Shown: positions 27,083 to 35,245 of the stretch, piece after piece
Numbering within the stretch: the stretch's first letter is position 1
Layout: each line of letters starts with the position of its first letter
Assembly: GCA_949283125.1 (NCBI GenBank)
Contig: CASDRK010000018.1
Span: 1-64,000, forward strand
Direction: 5' to 3'
DNA from: an uncultured Clostridia bacterium
GTDB taxonomy: Bacteria > Bacillota > Clostridia > Christensenellales > Borkfalkiaceae
DNA length: 64,000 bases
Made by a program: the position numbers and the translations under genes
Notes under the pieces: generated by a model
Told to the model about the DNA's origin: nothing
Seen by the model: the letters and a program-made list of their open reading frames with translations, nothing else
Database searches by the model: none

Positions 27083-28445
27083 CGCCCAATGGCTCGTCCC
27101 CGAAATGATGGACGTGGTGCGCCTTTTCGACTGCGAAGACCAGGATATAACGCACTATTTCTATTTTTACGGCGGACGCACATATGTGAACTGCATAGAG
27201 CATGCCGGCGAAATACGCGACTATCGCTTTGAATGCGCAACGCACGACGACGTGGAATTCAAGCGCTATGCGCGGCGTTCCGCCAAGCTCGCCGTGTACG
27301 AGCTGCTCTCCCGCGCAACGGGCAAAAGTTTCCCCTACGGCGCGCTGACGGGCATACGCCCCACCAAGCTTGCCTATGCGGAACAGGCCGCCGGGCGGGA
27401 TTTCAGGCAGCTGTTCGCCGCGATGCACGTGGACGGCGCAAATATCGAATTCGTAGGCAGAGTGATGGAGGAGCAGGCACCCTTTTACCGCAGAAAAGGC
27501 GGGCAGGACCTGTTCGTCAGTCTGCCCTTCTGTCCCACCAAGTGCCGCTACTGTTCCTTCATAACCGCGCCGATATCGGCCACCGCGCAATACGTTGAAT
27601 CGTATATATCCTGTCTCGAACGCGAAATAGCCTCGCTTAAACCGCTGCTTTCGGACGTGCGCTCCGTGTACATAGGCGGCGGAACGCCGTTTGTGCTGGA
27701 GCCGCGCGAATTGGCCCGCATATATGCCGCGATAAGCGCGCTTTCTCTGCCGGATTGCGAATACACCGTGGAAGCCGGCAGGCCGGATACGTTCACCGAA
27801 GAAAAGCTTAAACTTTCCAAGGATTCCGGCGTCAACCGCATCTGCGTCAATCCGCAGACCTTTTCCGACGCCACCTTGCAGAAAATAGGCCGCAGACACA
27901 CCGCGGCGCAGACCTTTGCCGCATACGAAATGGCCGACAGGCTGGGCTTCGACATAAACGTCGATCTGATAGCCGGGCTGGAGGGGGAAAGCGTTTGGGA
28001 TTTCGGGCGCTCGCTGAAGTGCGCGGCCGATCTCGCGCCAGCCAACATAACCGTGCACACGCTGTCGCTGAAGGCCGGGGCAAAACTCAAGGAGGAGACG
28101 CGCCGCCTGCACATCGACGGCATAGGCGAAATGATATCGCTTTCGCGCAGGGAGCTTGACGCCGCGGGATACCGCCCGTACTACATATACCGCCAGAAGT
28201 ATCAGGCCGGCGGGCACGAAAACTGCGGCTGGGCAAAGCCCGGCAAAGCCTGCGCCTACAACATAGACGTGATGGAGGAGATATCCGACAATATCGCCGT
28301 GGGCGCAAACGCCATCTCCAAGCGCGTTTACGGCGACGGCAGCCGCATCGAGCGTTTCGCCTCGCCCAAGGATCTGCCGACCTATATGGCCAAGTGCGAT
28401 AAGCTCATTGCAGGGCGGCTCGCCCTCTTCGGCGGCGAAGATTGA
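27069..28445 (+). CDS. hemZ: Coproporphyrinogen dehydrogenase-like radical SAM protein HemZ
   Basis: The protein of about 458 residues carries CPTKCRYC (Cys155, 159, 162) for the 4Fe-4S cluster, YIGGGTPFVL, VEAGRPDTFTEEKL and GFDINVDLIAGLEGE, the HemZ subgroup of oxygen-independent coproporphyrinogen oxidases. The N-terminal non-catalytic domain with LTGIRPTKLAYA is also typical. The exact start is uncertain: 27069 keeps the domain, 27105 is also possible, and the AAGGAG at 27074-27079 fits neither. Other heme genes are absent here, so a role in heme synthesis is not assured. Confidence 0.88.
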   Translation: MLRSNAQWLVPEMMDVVRLFDCEDQDITHYFYFYGGRTYVNCIEHAGEIRDYRFECATHDDVEFKRYARRSAKLAVYELLSRATGKSFPYGALTGIRPTKLAYAEQAAGRDFRQLFAAMHVDGANIEFVGRVMEEQAPFYRRKGGQDLFVSLPFCPTKCRYCSFITAPISATAQYVESYISCLEREIASLKPLLSDVRSVYIGGGTPFVLEPRELARIYAAISALSLPDCEYTVEAGRPDTFTEEKLKLSKDSGVNRICVNPQTFSDATLQKIGRRHTAAQTFAAYEMADRLGFDINVDLIAGLEGESVWDFGRSLKCAADLAPANITVHTLSLKAGAKLKEETRRLHIDGIGEMISLSRRELDAAGYRPYYIYRQKYQAGGHENCGWAKPGKACAYNIDVMEEISDNIAVGANAISKRVYGDGSRIERFASPKDLPTYMAKCDKLIAGRLALFGGED

Positions 28446-28484
28446 TTCGGCGCGCAGTTTGGCGATTTTTTCGGCAAAAATTCA

Positions 28485-28517
28485 GCGCGGCGGGCCGTAC
28501 GGTCCGCCGCGCGTTTT
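28485..28517 (+). terminator. Terminator after hemZ
   Basis: GCGCGGCGGGCC (28485-28496) pairs with GGTCCGCCGCGC (28501-28512) around a GTAC loop, followed by GTTTTC. Confidence 0.75.
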
Positions 28518-28647
28518 CAGGTTTTCCTCTGTCCGCGGTATGTTTATGGAGCGAAACGGACAAAAGGCAGCCTTGCAAATTTGCACACGCAAAGTTGTTT
28601 TGTGTGCCTACAGTTTGAATTATAGTCCCGTTTGCGCGCTTTGTCAA

Positions 28648-28691
28648 CAAAAATCACTATTATAACACAGATATTGCGGTGGTGATTTTTG
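28648..28691. promoter_or_regulatory. Inverted repeat upstream of the 28705 XRE gene
   Basis: CAAAAATCAC (28648-28657) and GTGATTTTTG (28682-28691) are perfect inverted repeats 24 bp apart; the right arm ends two bases before the predicted -10. They may be an operator for the adjacent regulator. Confidence 0.5.
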
Positions 28692-28698
28692 ATAAGAT
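28690..28698 (+). promoter_or_regulatory. Extended -10 element, leaderless geometry
   Basis: TGA then TAAGAT (28693-28698), six bases, ATG at 28705. There is no good -35 box. Spacing matches the other proposed leaderless genes. Confidence 0.5.
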
Positions 28699-28704
28699 AG
28701 AGCC

Positions 28705-28953
28705 ATGCTCCTCAATGAACTCATAGCCGAAAAACTTGAATCTCTGCGCAGGGAGCGCAAAATGGGCGTGTACACTTTATGCAACAGGGCGGCGGTCTCG
28801 TACGAAACTTACCGCGGCATACGCATGAAGAAGAACAAGGATATATATCTGCGCACGCTGCTCATACTTCTGCGCGCTCTCGGCGTCACGGCCGAGGAGT
28901 TCTTTTCCGACCCGCGCTTTGCCGACGAGGAGCTGGACATCGATTTCAAATAA
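28705..28953 (+). CDS. Small XRE-like helix-turn-helix protein
   Basis: The 82-residue protein resembles a Cro/CI-type DNA-binding domain: LRRERKMGVYTLCNRAAVSY and YLRTLLILLRALGVTAEEFF. The tail is acidic. No ribosome site precedes the ATG. It opens a repeat-rich pocket between hemZ and rpsO; the gene beyond the repeats encodes a cysteine-rich protein. The target is unknown. Confidence 0.75.
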   Translation: MLLNELIAEKLESLRRERKMGVYTLCNRAAVSYETYRGIRMKKNKDIYLRTLLILLRALGVTAEEFFSDPRFADEELDIDFK

Positions 28954-29402
28954 AATTTTTTCCGCGGCGTAACGCTGCTCGCGAGTGAGCAACGGGAATG
29001 CAACCGGGTCCGTTCGCGGAATGTGATGCAACGGAGCGAAGTTGCAAGGCGCGCTCTGCGCGGCTTGCTTAGAGCGCAGTTTGCCGCAAGAAGAACGTTG
29101 CCCGCGAACCGATAACGGGAATGCGACAGCGCCCGTCCGCGTAATGTGATGCAGCGGATGCTGTCTCCGCAGCACTAGCACTCGCGCAAAACCGTGGCTT
29201 TTGCGCGAAAGAGGACGAGCGGGGAATTTCTCAAAACAACACGGTGTGTTGTTTTGCCCCGCGAGATGAGCGAGGACATACGTCCCGTCCGAGCAGTGAC
29301 CGAAAACGGCGTTGCCCTTGCGCCGTTTGAGAAGGGCAACGGAGCAAAGTTGCAAGGCGCGCTTTGCGCGGCTTGCTTAGAGCGCAGTTTGCCGCGACGC
29401 GT
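28954..29402. repeat. Repeat-rich intergenic region
   Basis: Two near-identical 60-bp units lie at 29028-29087 and 29336-29395, with two or three differences. A second, looser 45-bp pair (28991-29035 and 29114-29158) shares AACGGGAATGC and TAATGTGATGCA-like ends. Perfect hairpins occur at 29183-29207 (9-bp arms) and 29233-29255 (10-bp arms, AAAACAACAC). No convincing reading frame is present. This is probably a mosaic of dispersed palindromic repeats. Confidence 0.8.
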
Positions 29403-29431
29403 TTGACATTTTCCCGCCGATGTATTAAAAT
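29403..29431 (+). promoter_or_regulatory. Consensus promoter, leaderless geometry
   Basis: TTGACA (29403-29408), 17-bp spacer, TAAAAT (29426-29431), six bases, ATG at 29438. Confidence 0.85.
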
Positions 29432-29437
29432 TTTGCC

Positions 29438-29743
29438 ATGAACTACGTAACCAAAGAATTTCTGATACAGCTCGAAGATCTGACCGGCAAGGACCACTTC
29501 GAGCAAGTAAAACGCTCCAACAGGGCGGCTTCTTACTGCCGCGCCCGGCTGGGCGCCGACTGCACCGTCAATCAGGTGTGCGGTCCGGCTTGCGTCGAAA
29601 GTCAGCTCTGTCCCGACTGCGGCCGCCTGCGCGATTGTTTCGTCTCCGAAAAGTACTGCTCGGCCGACGGGACGCGCCGCGTTGTCAAGTGCGAGTGCAT
29701 GCACTGCGAAGCGGTGTTTTTTGCCTATCAGGAGGGGCGCTGA
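29438..29743 (+). CDS. Cysteine-rich protein of unknown function
   Basis: The 101-residue protein has 11 cysteines between residues 34 and 90, including CPDC (58, 61) and KCECMHC (85, 87, 90), suggesting one or two zinc- or iron-sulfur-binding folds. The first 30 residues are helical and charged. No signal peptide or membrane segment is seen. I do not recognise a family. A consensus promoter with leaderless spacing supports expression. Confidence 0.65.
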   Translation: MNYVTKEFLIQLEDLTGKDHFEQVKRSNRAASYCRARLGADCTVNQVCGPACVESQLCPDCGRLRDCFVSEKYCSADGTRRVVKCECMHCEAVFFAYQEGR

Positions 29744-29828
29744 AGCCGTCCTTTCTGCCGTTTCCGCCGTCCGGCCCGGCGACGGCGACGGAGCGCGCGT
29801 TTTTTTGAATTTTACTGCCGCAATTTAC

Positions 29829-29857
29829 TTGCATTTATATATTTGTTATGCTAAAAT
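29829..29857 (+). promoter_or_regulatory. Promoter of rpsO
   Basis: TTGCAT (29829-29834), 17-bp spacer, TAAAAT (29852-29857). The leader of about 80 nt could hold an S15 autoregulatory fold, which I cannot confirm by eye. Confidence 0.75.
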
Positions 29858-29946
29858 ACTTAAGGTTACGGTTACAAGGATGGCGCGAAGACTCAACGGC
29901 CCTCTTTGTTTCCCGCAGATAAACATTCCATAGGAGGATAATTTAA

Positions 29947-30201
29947 ATGGAAAAGTCAGAGATCATCGCAAAATTTGCCACAAAGGAGGGCGACACCGGC
30001 TCCCCCGAAGTGCAGATAGCCCTGCTCACCGAGCGCATCAACCACCTCAACGAGCATCTCAAGGAGCACATTCACGACAATCACAGCCGCCGCGGTCTTT
30101 TAAAGATGGTCGGCCGCAGACGCGGTCTTCTGGACTACCTCAAGAGCAAGGATATCGAAAGATACCGTGCCATAGTCGCTGCTCTCAACTTAAGAAAGTA
30201 A
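29947..30201 (+). CDS. rpsO: Ribosomal protein S15
   Basis: The 84-residue protein matches S15: [38 protein letters not shown] and [22 protein letters not shown]15 binds 16S rRNA early in 30S assembly and often represses its own mRNA. TAGGAGGATAA gives a strong ribosome site. It precedes pnp, the common arrangement, with a terminator between. Confidence 0.98.
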   Translation: MEKSEIIAKFATKEGDTGSPEVQIALLTERINHLNEHLKEHIHDNHSRRGLLKMVGRRRGLLDYLKSKDIERYRAIVAALNLRK

Positions 30202-30208
30202 TTTTGAA

Positions 30209-30248
30209 ACGGACGGGCGCATTTTACTTTTCGCCCGCCCGTTTTTTT
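30209..30248 (+). terminator. Terminator after rpsO
   Basis: An 11-bp stem with one mismatch (30209-30219 with 30232-30242) is followed by seven Ts. Confidence 0.9.
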
Positions 30249-30337
30249 GATTGCGCGCGGTTATGCCTGCGCGCCGTCACAATCTGTCCGCGGCGGGCGC
30301 CGCGGGCGCAAGAACAGACAAGGAGAACGAAACTAAA

Positions 30338-32431
30338 ATGAACTTCAAACAATTCACAATGCCCGTGGGCGGACGCGACGTCATCATCGAAGTCGGCAAG
30401 TATGCCGAACAGACCAACGGCGCCTGCCTCGTCCGCTGCGGCGAAACGGCCGTAATGGTCTCCGTCTGCATGTCGGCGTCTCCCCGCGAAGGAATGGATT
30501 TCTTCCCTCTGCAGGTGGACTACGAAGAAAAGATGTACTCCGTCGGCAGGATCCCCGGCGGCTTCAAAAAGAGGGAGGGCAGGGCGTCCGATAAGGCCAT
30601 CTTAACGGCGCGTCTCATCGACAGACCCCTTCGTCCCCTCTTCCCCAAGGGCCTGTTCAACGACGTTACGGTGATCGCGCAGGCGCTCTCCGTCGAGCCC
30701 GACGTTGCTCCCGAACCTCTCGCCATGATAGGTTCGTCGGTCGCGCTCGCCATTTCCGACATTCCCTGGGCAGGTCCCACGGGTTCGGTTGTGGTCGGTC
30801 TCGTTAACGGCAAATACGTCATCAATCCCGACCTCGCGCAGCGCCATGCCAGCACCATCCACCTCAACCTCGCCGGCACGCGCGACGCGATTTTGATGAT
30901 CGAAGCCGGCGCGGACGAAGTCACCAACGACGAAATGGTCGGCGCAATCATGTTCGGCCATGAGGAGATAAAAAAGATCTGCGCATACATCGAGGACGTG
31001 ATCGTGCCCGAAGTCGGCAAAAAGAAGCTTGAAATAGAGCTCTATCATATCCCCGAAGACATCGACGCCGCCGTGCGCGCATATGCGTCCGACAAGATAG
31101 ACTGGGCGATAGATACCTTCGACAGGCAGGAGAGGGAGGCCCGTCAGGCTCAGGCAGAGAAGGAGATACTGGAGCACTTTGCCGAAATTTATCCCGACAA
31201 CGTGCGCGAGATAAAGGACAGCGTATATTATCTCACCAAGGAAAAGGTGCGCTCCAAGATATTCGACAAGGGCATCCGTCCCGACGGCAGGGGTCTGAAG
31301 GACGTGCGCCCCATCTGGTGCGAACGCCACGTTCTGCCCCGCGTTCACGGCTCGGCCGTGTTCACCCGCGGTCAGACGCAGACCCTCACCACCTGCACCC
31401 TCGGCATGATATCCGAAAGTCAGAGACTGGAAGGTCTGGATGACGAAACCTCCAAAAGGTATATGCACCAGTATAACTTCCCCGGCTACTGCACGGGCGA
31501 AGCCAAGGCGCTCCGCTCCCCCGGCCGCCGCGAGATAGGCCACGGCGCCCTTGCCGAGCGCGCTCTCGTTCCCGTCATTCCCTCCGAGGACGAGTTCCCC
31601 TATGCCATCAGGGTGGTGAACGACATCATGTCCTCCAACGGCTCTTCCTCCATGGCTTCCGTCTGCGGCTCCACCATGGCGCTCATGGACGCGGGCGTGC
31701 CCATCAAGGCCCCCGTTGCCGGCGTGGCCATGGGTCTCATCAAAAATCAGGAGACGGGCGAATTCCGCGTGCTCACCGACATTCAGGGTCTGGAAGATTT
31801 CCTCGGCGACATGGACTTCAAGGTCGCCGGCACCATCAAGGGCATAACCGCCATTCAGATGGATATCAAGATAAAGGGCATTTCCGAGGAGATAATGCAC
31901 ACCGCCATAAATCAGGCCAACGAAGGCAGGCAGTTCATTCTCTCCAAGATGCTCGAGTGCGTGCCCGAAGTATCTCCCCAGCTCTCCGTCTATGCTCCCA
32001 AGATCATCGGCTTCGAGATCGCTCCCGACAAGATCGGCGACGTCATCGGCAAGCAGGGCTGCGTGATAAAGAAGATAATGGAGGAGACCAACACGCAGAT
32101 AGACTTCAACGACGACGATTCCGGCCGCGGCTACATCTCCACGGTCGGCCCCATCGAAAACGCCGAGCGCGCAAAGGCCATCATTCTCTCCATCGCACAC
32201 GATCCCGAGGTGGGCGATATGTTCGTCGGCACCGTCGTGCGCATCCTCAACTTCGGCGCGTTTGTCGAGTTTGCGCCCGGCAAGGACGGCATGATCCACA
32301 TATCCAAGCTCTCCAACAAGCGCGTGGACAAGGTCGAAGACGTCGTCAACCTCGGCGATACCGTCAAGGTTGAGATAATCAAGATAGGCGAAAAGGGCAT
32401 CGACCTTAAGTTGCTCGAAAAACTTTCTTAA
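30338..32431 (+). CDS. pnp: Polyribonucleotide nucleotidyltransferase (PNPase)
   Basis: The 697-residue phosphorolytic 3'-5' exonuclease has two RNase PH-like domains (GRASDKAILTARLIDRPLRP in the first, TRGQTQTL and MALMDAGVPIKAPVAGVAMG in the second), a KH domain (IGKQGCVIKKIMEET) and an S1 domain (GTVVRILNFGAFVEFAPGKD). ATG 30338 with AAGGAG ahead is preferred over longer frames. It works in RNA decay. Confidence 0.98.
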   Translation: MNFKQFTMPVGGRDVIIEVGKYAEQTNGACLVRCGETAVMVSVCMSASPREGMDFFPLQVDYEEKMYSVGRIPGGFKKREGRASDKAILTARLIDRPLRPLFPKGLFNDVTVIAQALSVEPDVAPEPLAMIGSSVALAISDIPWAGPTGSVVVGLVNGKYVINPDLAQRHASTIHLNLAGTRDAILMIEAGADEVTNDEMVGAIMFGHEEIKKICAYIEDVIVPEVGKKKLEIELYHIPEDIDAAVRAYASDKIDWAIDTFDRQEREARQAQAEKEILEHFAEIYPDNVREIKDSVYYLTKEKVRSKIFDKGIRPDGRGLKDVRPIWCERHVLPRVHGSAVFTRGQTQTLTTCTLGMISESQRLEGLDDETSKRYMHQYNFPGYCTGEAKALRSPGRREIGHGALAERALVPVIPSEDEFPYAIRVVNDIMSSNGSSSMASVCGSTMALMDAGVPIKAPVAGVAMGLIKNQETGEFRVLTDIQGLEDFLGDMDFKVAGTIKGITAIQMDIKIKGISEEIMHTAINQANEGRQFILSKMLECVPEVSPQLSVYAPKIIGFEIAPDKIGDVIGKQGCVIKKIMEETNTQIDFNDDDSGRGYISTVGPIENAERAKAIILSIAHDPEVGDMFVGTVVRILNFGAFVEFAPGKDGMIHISKLSNKRVDKVEDVVNLGDTVKVEIIKIGEKGIDLKLLEKLS

Positions 32432-32629
32432 GTTCTTTTGCGCCGACGAGCTTCGCGTTTCGCCGATCCCGGGCTTGCGTCCGGCCGCGCAAACCGCGCT
32501 GCCTTCTGCCCGCGGCCCTGACTTTAAGCTCGTGCGAAGGCAAAGGCTCCGGCGCATAATACGCTCTGCAATGCCGGCCATGTCCTCGGACCGGCGGCGT
32601 TGCCGGGTTACGCTTTCATACAAAATCGC

Positions 32630-32661
32630 GGCGGACGGCAATAAAGCCGTCCGCCGTTTTT
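32630..32661 (+). terminator. Terminator downstream of pnp
   Basis: GGCGGACGGC (32630-32639) pairs with GCCGTCCGCC (32646-32655), then GTTTTTG. Confidence 0.85.
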
Positions 32662-32699
32662 GCGCGCCTTGAGCGCTTTTCAACCTTTTTCGGCCCGTA

Positions 32700-32728
32700 T
32701 TGACAAACCTGTGCAGGCATGATATAAT
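32700..32728 (+). promoter_or_regulatory. Consensus promoter
   Basis: TTGACA (32700-32705), 17-bp spacer, TATAAT (32723-32728), upstream of the 32775 gene. Confidence 0.9.
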
Positions 32729-32774
32729 ATGCCAAACAGAGGCCGCGCGGTCGGCGCGGCCGAGGAGGAGGAAT

Positions 32775-33218
32775 ATGAAATTTTTAAGTTGGTTGTTTTC
32801 GCTTGAAAGAAGGCACCGCTTCGGCGTGCGCGCCTTCGGCAAGGGCGGAACGGGCATAAGGCTGTTCACTATACTCATGTACGTAGTGCTGTTCGGCGGC
32901 ACGCTCGGGCTGGAATACTGGGCGATAAACATGATGAATTCGGGCGAATTTTCCGGCGTGCTCATACTGATACTCGCTATATTGGTCGGCCTTGCCGCCG
33001 TGGAATACTGTGCGTCGTATTCGTTCGTGGGGTTCAGAATGTTCTTTACGGGCTGCGTAAGCAGACTCGCGTACGACAAGAACGCGGCCGACGGCGTGCC
33101 GGACGAAAAGCCCGCAACGCACCGCGCTCTCGACATGGTCGTGGCCGTTCTGGGCATAATCTTTGCCCTCGCCGTCATATTTGCTTTCATCGCAATGTTT
33201 GTCATCCTCATGTCGTAA
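32775..33218 (+). CDS. Three-TM membrane protein of unknown function
   Basis: The 147-residue protein has membrane segments at about residues 30-50, 60-80 and 120-145, with a basic N-terminus (ERRHRFGVRAFGKGGTG). I do not recognise a family. A perfect consensus promoter and GGAGGAGGAA ribosome site indicate strong expression. It ends at a bidirectional terminator facing the amidase gene. Confidence 0.65.
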   Translation: MKFLSWLFSLERRHRFGVRAFGKGGTGIRLFTILMYVVLFGGTLGLEYWAINMMNSGEFSGVLILILAILVGLAAVEYCASYSFVGFRMFFTGCVSRLAYDKNAADGVPDEKPATHRALDMVVAVLGIIFALAVIFAFIAMFVILMS

Positions 33219-33229
33219 AGCATGTTTTA

Positions 33230-33271
33230 AAACGCGATTGCCCCGCACATATGTGCGGGGCAATCGCGTTT
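33230..33271. terminator. Bidirectional terminator
   Basis: A perfect 42-nt palindrome with AAACGC and GCGTTT ends lies between convergent genes, which makes it usable in both directions. Confidence 0.85.
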
Positions 33272-33287
33272 CTGCATGTTTCGGCCG

Positions 33288-33971
33288 TCAGGAAAGATAT
33301 GAAATTGCGCCCATGAATATGGCCTCGGCAAGCCGCTTGCGAAAGTCCGGGTCGCAAAGATTTTTTTCGTCCTCCGCGTTGGACAAAAACCCGCACTCTA
33401 CTATTACGGATGGCGCTGCCGTGCATTTCAGCATGTAGTAATCGCCCGTAAGACTCTCGTTGTCTTCGCCGCACAGGTCGTTCAGTCTGCGCTGTATGTC
33501 GGCGGCAAGCTCCCGCGAGCAGGCGCTCGCCCCGTCGAAGAACACGTGCCCGCCCCGCCGCGAAGGCAGCGGGCAGGTGTTCTGGTGCACGGATATGACC
33601 ATGTCCGCGTCGCAGTCCTCTATTATCTGTCTGCGCTTCTGCATGTCGCGCATCTTGAACCCTTTGGATGTGTCGCCGTACAGTCCGGCGGACGTTGTGC
33701 GCGTCATCACGCAGTCGAAGCCGGCGTTTGCGAATCTGCCGCGCAGCTCCCTTGCCACGGCAAGATTTATTTCGCTCTCCTTCACGCCCGTGGCCGCGCC
33801 GCGTACGCCCGCGTCTATGCCGCCGTGACCGGCGTCTATCACCACCGTCGGCAGGTCGTTCCGGGCGGTCGTCTGCGCGCAGCCGTCGGCGCATATCACC
33901 GCGGCCGTGCAGCATATCGCCGCGCCTGCCAGCACGGCCAGCGCCTTTTTGCCGATAATCAATATTTTCAC
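33288..33971 (-). CDS. cwlD: N-acetylmuramoyl-L-alanine amidase, CwlD-like
   Basis: The 227-residue protein has an N-terminal membrane/signal segment and an Amidase_3 domain with zinc ligands in VVIDAGHGGID, ESEINLAVA and ISVHQN, and the catalytic Glu in IVECGFLSN. The short length, the single anchor and the stretch GFKMRDMQKRRQIIEDC resemble CwlD, which helps make muramic lactam in spore cortex. It could instead be a vegetative amidase. It begins with GTG and has no clear ribosome site. Confidence 0.78.
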   Translation of the reverse strand: MKILIIGKKALAVLAGAAICCTAAVICADGCAQTTARNDLPTVVIDAGHGGIDAGVRGAATGVKESEINLAVARELRGRFANAGFDCVMTRTTSAGLYGDTSKGFKMRDMQKRRQIIEDCDADMVISVHQNTCPLPSRRGGHVFFDGASACSRELAADIQRRLNDLCGEDNESLTGDYYMLKCTAAPSVIVECGFLSNAEDEKNLCDPDFRKRLAEAIFMGAISYLS

Positions 33972-33976
33972 GCTAT

Positions 33977-34019
33977 ATACTACTTTACGATTGCATTATT
34001 TATGCAAAAGTGCTATAAT
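33977..34019. promoter_or_regulatory. Interleaved divergent promoters of cwlD and mrnC
   Basis: Plus strand: TTGCAT (33991-33996), 17 bp, TATAAT (34014-34019). Minus strand: TTGCAT (34002-34007), a 19-bp spacer, TAGTAT (33977-33982), five bases before the GTG. The two -35 boxes form the inverted pair TTGCAT and ATGCAA. Confidence 0.65.
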
Positions 34020-34142
34020 ATAGTCAGTATTTTGACGGACGAGCCGCGCCCGCGCGCACGCGCATGCGCGCATGTCCGTTCCGCGCGAAGCAGACCGGGG
34101 CCGCCCGCCGTCGCGCGCGGCCAAAATCGGAAGGCGATAAAC

Positions 34143-34532
34143 ATGTCTGTATTTACCAAAACCCTTTCGCCCGCCGCGGCAAAACAACTTTCGCCCGTCA
34201 CTTTGGCGTTCGTCGGCGACGCCGTGCACTCGCTCTTCGTGCGCTCGTCGCTCGTGCTGTCCGCGGACAGGCGCCCCGCCGAGCTGCAAAAGCTTGCGTC
34301 GGCCGCAGTGTCGGCGCACGGGCAGAGCCGGCTCTTGGGCGACATCGAAGGCGCCCTCACCGCCGAAGAGCACGAAATATATCTGCGCGGCCGCAATGCG
34401 AAAAAGGCCACGAAGAGCAAGAACGCCGACGTTGCGGAGTACAACCGCTCCACCGGCTTCGAAGCCGTGCTCGGCTATCTCTATCTGACGGGCAACGGCG
34501 AAAGAATAGTGCAATTACTGGAGAATTTCTGA
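34143..34532 (+). CDS. mrnC: Mini-ribonuclease III
   Basis: The 129-residue RNase III-like catalytic domain matures 23S rRNA ends. VTLAFVGDAVHSLFVR and TGFEAVLGYLYLTGN are the two family motifs, and no double-stranded-RNA-binding domain follows. Its stop overlaps the rlmB start in TGATG. The mrnC-rlmB-sigH order is conserved in Bacillota. Confidence 0.94.
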   Translation: MSVFTKTLSPAAAKQLSPVTLAFVGDAVHSLFVRSSLVLSADRRPAELQKLASAAVSAHGQSRLLGDIEGALTAEEHEIYLRGRNAKKATKSKNADVAEYNRSTGFEAVLGYLYLTGNGERIVQLLENF

Positions 34533-35245
34533 TGCGGACCGAAGGCAGAAACGCCGTTGCGGAGCTCATAAAAAGCGGCGGCGACATAGAAAAGATAATG
34601 ATGGAAAAGGAGCCGCAGGGCAGTCTTGCGCGCATCTTTGCGGAGGCCCGCCGCGCGGGCGTCCGCGTACAGTTCGTCGACAAAAAGACGCTGGACAGAC
34701 TCTCGGTGACGGGCCGGCATCAGGGCTGCATAGCGTTTGCCGCCGACTATAAATACAGCACGCTCGAAGACATCATCGCATCGTCGGCTCCCGGCCGGGG
34801 ATTTGTGGTGGTGTGCGACGGGATAGAGGACGTGCACAATCTCGGCTCGATAATAAGGGTGGCCGAGTGCGCGGGGGCGGACGGCGTAGTCATTCCCGCA
34901 AACAATTCGGCAAGCGTCACCGAAGCGGTGATACGCATCTCCGCGGGCGCGGCCGAACACGTCAAAGTGGCCAAGGTCAATTCGCTCGGCAACGCCGTTC
35001 AGACCCTCAAAGCCGCGGGATTCTGGCTGTACGCCCTCGAAGCCGACGGCGCAAGCATATACTCCGCCGACCTGTCCGGCAGCGTTGCCCTTGTCGTGGG
35101 CGGCGAGGACAGCGGAGTCAGGCGGCTCACCCGCGAAAAGTGCGATTTCACCCTGTCCATTCCGCTCAAGGGCCGCGTAAATTCGCTCAACGCCTCCGTC
35201 GCGCTCGGCATAGCCGCATACGAGGTGGTAAAGACCCGATTATGA
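34532..35245 (+). CDS. rlmB: 23S rRNA 2'-O-ribose methyltransferase, TrmH family
   Basis: The 237-residue SpoU-type methyltransferase has a short N-terminal L30-like domain and the three knot motifs: DVHNLGSIIRVAECAGADGV, ALVVGGEDSGVRRLT, and IPLKGRVNSLNASVALGIA. It methylates a ribose in 23S rRNA; G2251 is the RlmB target but other TrmH sites are possible. It overlaps mrnC and the sigma gene. Confidence 0.92.
   Translation: MRTEGRNAVAELIKSGGDIEKIMMEKEPQGSLARIFAEARRAGVRVQFVDKKTLDRLSVTGRHQGCIAFAADYKYSTLEDIIASSAPGRGFVVVCDGIEDVHNLGSIIRVAECAGADGVVIPANNSASVTEAVIRISAGAAEHVKVAKVNSLGNAVQTLKAAGFWLYALEADGASIYSADLSGSVALVVGGEDSGVRRLTREKCDFTLSIPLKGRVNSLNASVALGIAAYEVVKTRL

Larger units (their letters stand above)
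32432..32774 (+). other. Intergenic region with possible structured RNA
   Basis: No gene is seen. Pairings TGCGCCG/CGGCGCA (32439-32445 with 32550-32556), ACGAGC/GCTCGT (32446-32451 with 32528-32533) and GGCCGCG/CGCGGCC (32483-32489 with 32511-32517) nest within each other, so the first 120 nt may fold. The rest contains a terminator and the promoter of the next gene. Confidence 0.4.

Noticed and set aside
30602..33223. An 873-codon minus-strand frame opposite pnp
   Set aside because: It is a shadow of pnp created by codon bias in GC-rich DNA. It has low-complexity composition and no ribosome site, and pnp is unambiguous.
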